Shown here piece by piece: positions 46,411-49,050 of a DNA stretch of 49,050 bases; positions within the stretch are counted from its first letter, which is position 1, and every line of letters starts with the position of its first letter. Made by a program: the position numbers and the translations under genes. Below the pieces are notes generated by a model that saw only the letters and a program-made list of their open reading frames with translations, did not search any database and had not been told where the DNA came from. Source of the stretch: Nitrospirota bacterium (GTDB lineage: Bacteria; Nitrospirota; Nitrospiria; JACQBW01). The stretch spans positions 1 through 49,050 of the forward strand of contig JACQBW010000020.1 of NCBI GenBank assembly GCA_016194305.1, written 5' to 3'.

Positions 46411-47559
46411 CTATTCAAGTTTGGAAACTGAAATCGCTTTCCCTTTTTCAATTTTGGTCAAAAACACCTCTTTTAACGCTTGGTGGTTGGAAGGGCTGAA
46501 CGAAACCTGGAGTCCTCCGATATTTACATTGAGCCCTTCCAGAGTTGAAAGAAACGACGATCGGGTGAGCGATTCGCTTTTCTTAATCGCTTCCGTGAGG
46601 ACCACAGCATCGATATAACCTTCGAGACTTGTAAAATCAAGTGAACCTCTCCCGGCGACGTTCATATCTTCCTTATATTGTTTCACAACGGGGAGAGTGC
46701 TATCGATCGGATTGGGAACCACCTGGGTCACAATGACTCCGTCTCCGTCGCTTCCCAATTCCTGAATTAACGCATAGGTACCCACAAATGAGATGTTCAG
46801 GAACTTCGGTCTAAATCCCTGACTTTTCGCCTTTTTGATAAATTCGGCACATGGTTTATAGGTTCCTACCATAATCACGGCTTCCGGATTGGCTTTCTTC
46901 AATGCTTCCAGTCCCTCACCGATTTCAATGGTATTCCGGGTATATTTTCCGTCCCCGGTCAAGACAAGATCTCTTCTCTTCAAAGCCCGCATGACTCCGG
47001 CCCGACCAGCGTCACCGAACGAATCCGCCTGGACAAATACGCCTATCTTCTTGATTCCAAGATCCTTGGTCAAATGTTCCACCATGGTCTCCGTCTCATC
47101 AAAATAACTTGCGCGCACGTTAAAGAGGAATTTATTCACCGGATTGCGAAGGATTTCCGCACCGGTAAAGGGAGCAATATAGGGCACGCCCGCCTTTGAA
47201 AAAATCGGCATGACGGCCGAAGAGGTTGGCGTTCCGACAAATCCAAATAGGGCGAAAACTTTATCCTCTTCAATCAATTTCTTTGTATTTACGACCGCCT
47301 TTTCAGGCTCATAGCCATCATCATAACTCACCAATTTAATTCGTCGCCCGCGGATTCCACCGGCGAGATTCACTTTATTGAAATAGATCGAGCTCCCGGT
47401 TTTAATTCCGGAACCCAGCGCCATCGCGGGACCATTTAGTGCATTGGACATGCCAATCAGAATCTCCTTGTCCGTGACCCCTTCCTCAGAAAATGCAAGT
47501 GAAGCGGACAATGCTATGCCTGTTATCATGATGAATAAACAATGAATAAATTTGGACAT
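46411..47559 (-). CDS. Branched-chain amino acid-type ABC transporter substrate-binding protein
   Basis: Periplasmic binding protein of the Peripla_BP_6 fold. Signal peptide about 1-23 (MSKFIHCLFIMITGIALSAS, then LAFSEEG), domain 1 with TDKEILIGMSNALNGPAMALG, VSYDDGYEPEKAVVNTKKLI, and the hinge and GVFVQADSFGDAG in domain 2. 382 residues. No LivHMGF permease or ATPase genes are adjacent, so it is an orphan. ATG 47559 has GGAG 7 nt upstream and lies after a good promoter; the longer open frame to 47700 is excluded. Confidence 0.9.
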   Translation of the reverse strand: MSKFIHCLFIMITGIALSASLAFSEEGVTDKEILIGMSNALNGPAMALGSGIKTGSSIYFNKVNLAGGIRGRRIKLVSYDDGYEPEKAVVNTKKLIEEDKVFALFGFVGTPTSSAVMPIFSKAGVPYIAPFTGAEILRNPVNKFLFNVRASYFDETETMVEHLTKDLGIKKIGVFVQADSFGDAGRAGVMRALKRRDLVLTGDGKYTRNTIEIGEGLEALKKANPEAVIMVGTYKPCAEFIKKAKSQGFRPKFLNISFVGTYALIQELGSDGDGVIVTQVVPNPIDSTLPVVKQYKEDMNVAGRGSLDFTSLEGYIDAVVLTEAIKKSESLTRSSFLSTLEGLNVNIGGLQVSFSPSNHQALKEVFLTKIEKGKAISVSKLE

Positions 47560-47622
47560 GGTCTCACTCCATTTAGCTGGATATGGATAATAACTCACTT
47601 TACCGGTCTGGCTCCGGATCGT

Positions 47623-47651
47623 AGTATACGAGGAGATTGATGAACCGTCAA
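47623..47651 (-). promoter_or_regulatory. Strong sigma70-like promoter of the binding-protein operon
   Basis: Minus-strand TTGACG (47651-47646), 17-bp spacer, TATACT (47628-47623). It lies within the open frame upstream of ATG 47559, and settles that start. Confidence 0.7.
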
Positions 47652-47728
47652 TTCTAAAAAGTGATTTTTTCTTGCGCAATTTAAATTGGTTCGATAACAT
47701 TTAAGGACACTAGGAAGGAGGTGGTCCA

Positions 47729-47770
47729 ATGCAGAGTAAAAATTCGACCAGTGAGGTGGCTGAGCGTTAG
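47729..47770 (+). CDS. 13-residue micro-ORF with extended Shine-Dalgarno
   Basis: ATG 47729 reads MQSKNSTSEVAER and stops at TAG 47768, which sits in the loop of a perfect 6-bp hairpin (47761-47776). AAGGAGGTGGTCC (47715-47727) matches 12 of 13 positions of the complement of the 16S 3' end, with about 7 nt between AGGAGG and the ATG. Such an extended match is rare in the window. Whether it is translated, or part of a leader or regulatory RNA, is unknown. Confidence 0.5.
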   Translation: MQSKNSTSEVAER

Positions 47771-47908
47771 CGCTCACGCTTCGAACGTTTCTTTTGACGG
47801 GTGAGCGTCTGACCAATCCCAATCAGAACACCGTCCTCAGAAGTCTTACGATGAGGTCGTCGTGAGCGGGTTAACCGGCCCGTAAACGCTTCTGGGTATA
47901 TTTCCGTC

Positions 47909-47949
47909 TATAATGGGGAGTCCTGAAGGATGAAGGATTCCCCATTATA
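47909..47949. terminator. Long hairpin at the end of the structured locus
   Basis: TATAATGGGGA pairs with TCCCCATTATA (11 bp), then GT/AT internal mismatches and a CCT/AGG inner stem. No T-tract follows on either strand, so it may act as a stabiliser or Rho-independent-like block between the RNA locus and the convergent Nudix gene. Confidence 0.5.
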
Positions 47950-47967
47950 TTCAATCCCCATTCCCTC

Positions 47968-48528
47968 CTATTCCCTTAGAATCTGAATTAAATTGTGGGT
48001 GATGGCGGCAGTGGCCCCCCAAATACGATATTGTTCAAATTCAAACAGGTAAAATTCCCTTTTCTTCCCATCCGAATCGATCATGAATTCCTGCCGGCAA
48101 TTTTTTGCATCCAGAAAAAAGGCAAGCGGAACTGAAAAAATTTCGTCTAACTCGTCTACGCAAATTCGAGTCAAAAAAGGATAGCGGAGCCAACCCACAA
48201 AAGGGGTCACATTAAACCCGCTGACGGTGACATGGTCATCCAGCTCTCCCAAAATCTCAATGGAATCCGGCTCTATTCCCACCTCTTCCCATGTCTCCCG
48301 AATCGCCGTCGAAACAGCATCCGGGTCTTCCGGATCCCGCATGCCACCGGGAAATGAAATCTGTCCTTTATGATGTTCTACCTTATCAGTTCGTCGGGTG
48401 AAAAGCAGAAAGTGTTCTCCTTCTTTTTCATAAAGGGGGAGAAGTACGGATGCCGGTTTTAAAAGAGGATCGAATCCTCTTCGCTTGATATAGGTTTTTA
48501 AACGCTTTTGAATGGTTGTATACATCAT
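47968..48528 (-). CDS. Nudix hydrolase, CoA pyrophosphatase type (NudL-like)
   Basis: 186 residues. The NuCoA block LLFTRRTDKVEHHKGQISFPGG (41-62, first part LLFTRRTDKVEHH) runs into the Nudix box GGMRDPEDPDAVSTAI plus RETWEEVGI (61-84, GX5EX7REUXEEXGU). This pairing is the signature of CoA pyrophosphatases. ATG 48528 or 48525; neither has a Shine-Dalgarno (CCCTC precedes) and the rRNA terminator T-run ends only about 7 nt upstream. Confidence 0.9.
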   Translation of the reverse strand: MMYTTIQKRLKTYIKRRGFDPLLKPASVLLPLYEKEGEHFLLFTRRTDKVEHHKGQISFPGGMRDPEDPDAVSTAIRETWEEVGIEPDSIEILGELDDHVTVSGFNVTPFVGWLRYPFLTRICVDELDEIFSVPLAFFLDAKNCRQEFMIDSDGKKREFYLFEFEQYRIWGATAAITHNLIQILRE

Positions 48529-48534
48529 GAGGGA

Positions 48535-48568
48535 TAAAAAAAGCCTGTCGAAATCTCGACAGGCTTTT
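48535..48568 (-). terminator. Intrinsic terminator of the rRNA operon
   Basis: Minus strand AAAAGCCTGTCGA, loop GATT, TCGACAGGCTTTTTTT: 13-bp perfect stem plus seven T, 8 nt after the 5S 3' end. Confidence 0.9.
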
Positions 48569-48575
48569 AATTAAA

Positions 48576-48691
<116 letters not shown>

Positions 48692-48833
48692 AACTCTTAC
48701 TGATTTACGATTAGGCATCATTGACTGCGTTGTCGCCTTGTCACTAATGCCTTCTCCTAAATCAGTAACTGAAAGACAAAATTAAAAACCCTTAGAAATT
48801 TGTTAAACCTGATTAGCTCGAGATAAATTATAT
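48692..48833 (-). other. 23S-5S spacer
   Basis: About 140 nt with no tRNA. It contains a partial match TGATTTACG/CCTAAATCAG that may pair across the spacer; otherwise nothing was recognised. Confidence 0.6.
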
Positions 48834-49050
48834 GGTCAAGCCGCACGGCCAATTAGTACTGGTTAGCTTAAGGCCTCACAGCCCTTACACACCCAGCCTA
48901 TCAACCTTGTAGTCTACAAGGGGCCTTTAGGTGGCTTATGCCACGGGATATCTTATCTTAGGGTAGGTTTCCCGCTTAGATGCTTTCAGCGGTTATCCTT
49001 TCCCGACATGGCTACTCAGCGCTGCCGTTGGCACGACAACTGACACACCA
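48834..49050 (-). rRNA. rrl: 23S ribosomal RNA, 3' part (cut by window edge)
   Basis: Minus strand ends in TAATTGGCCGTGCGGCTTGACC, read in parts as AATTGGCCGTGCGG and CTTGACC, with CTAACCAGTAC and GAAAGCATCTAAGCGGG upstream: conserved 23S domain VI. The 5' portion lies outside the window; 16S is not seen. Confidence 0.95.

Larger units (their letters stand above)
47701..47950 (+). ncRNA. Structured plus-strand locus with micro-ORF (candidate RNA gene)
   Basis: A run of hairpins on the plus strand between two minus-strand genes: TGAGCG-TTAG-CGCTCA (47761-47776), GACGG...CCGTC enclosing TCTGA...TCAGA (about 47796-47835), CCTCA...TGAGG (about 47834-47856), GGTTAACC (about 47869-47876) and a terminal hairpin at 47909-47949. 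A 13-codon ORF with an extended Shine-Dalgarno opens it. I cannot assign it to a known RNA family. Confidence 0.55.

Noticed and set aside
47560-47700. 47-residue N-terminal extension of the binding protein
   Set aside because: It has no signal-peptide character, and the promoter lies inside it; ATG 47559 with GGAG and a normal signal peptide is far better.
48692-48833. tRNA gene in the 23S-5S spacer
   Set aside because: No cloverleaf arms, GTTCGA-type T-loop or acceptor pairing was seen.

Overview
The window is a gene-dense, AT-moderate bacterial chromosome segment from a Gram-negative organism: it has a rod-shape operon, a periplasmic substrate-binding protein, a lipoprotein, and an outer-membrane barrel. 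The protein set (short MTHFR, valS-nadC-birA-coaX-queF run, FmdE protein, SagB-type protein, response regulator with IIEKIxWEVVP repeats) looks to me most like Nitrospirota or a neighbouring phylum. That is an impression from family memory; no 16S is in the window, so confidence is moderate to low. No phage, plasmid, CRISPR array, transposase or tRNA was seen.

Layout. 1-9.1 kb (minus): RDD protein, mreB, mreC, mreD, mrdA, rodA, rng, dprA (cut by the window edge), a cell-elongation operon followed by RNA processing and DNA uptake genes. 9.3-13.2 kb: a SurA-N-type chaperone gene (plus), then a minus operon HIT-HAD-ABC ATPase-permease-RidA. 13.3-16.2 kb (plus): MTHFR, rarA, tpx. 16.3-20.9 kb (minus): MPG glycosylase, SagB-like double nitroreductase, an 81-aa unknown, FmdE and an MFS permease. 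21-26.4 kb (plus): DUF255 thioredoxin protein, clpS, a response regulator and an Xaa-Pro peptidase. 26.5-32 kb (minus): Na+/H+ antiporter, HD-GYP protein, HEAT-like protein, NTF2-fold protein. 32.2-38.1 kb (plus): valS, nadC, birA, coaX, queF. 38.1-43.6 kb (minus): thiC with TPP riboswitch, TraF_2/PorV-like barrel, lipoprotein, phhB and a 55-aa gene. 43.9-47.6 kb (minus): branched-chain-type binding protein, adenosine deaminase family, Rieske protein, lipA and an Nfu N-domain protein, apparently one operon from a good sigma70-like promoter. 48-49 kb (minus): Nudix CoA pyrophosphatase, rRNA terminator, 5S and the 3' end of 23S rRNA.

The unexplained structure is non-coding. (1) Three 167-174 bp elements with terminal inverted repeats (14159, 40533, 42307) each begin within 6 nt after a stop codon, in the same orientation as that gene, and keep hairpins through compensatory changes. 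(2) Two 118-bp nested palindromes flank birA in opposite orientation and share an 80-bp perfect inverted repeat, while their outer stems have different sequences that are each self-complementary. (3) A plus-strand locus at 47.7-47.95 kb combines a 13-codon ORF with a near-perfect 13-nt Shine-Dalgarno match and a chain of hairpins. These are the best candidates for undescribed biology here.
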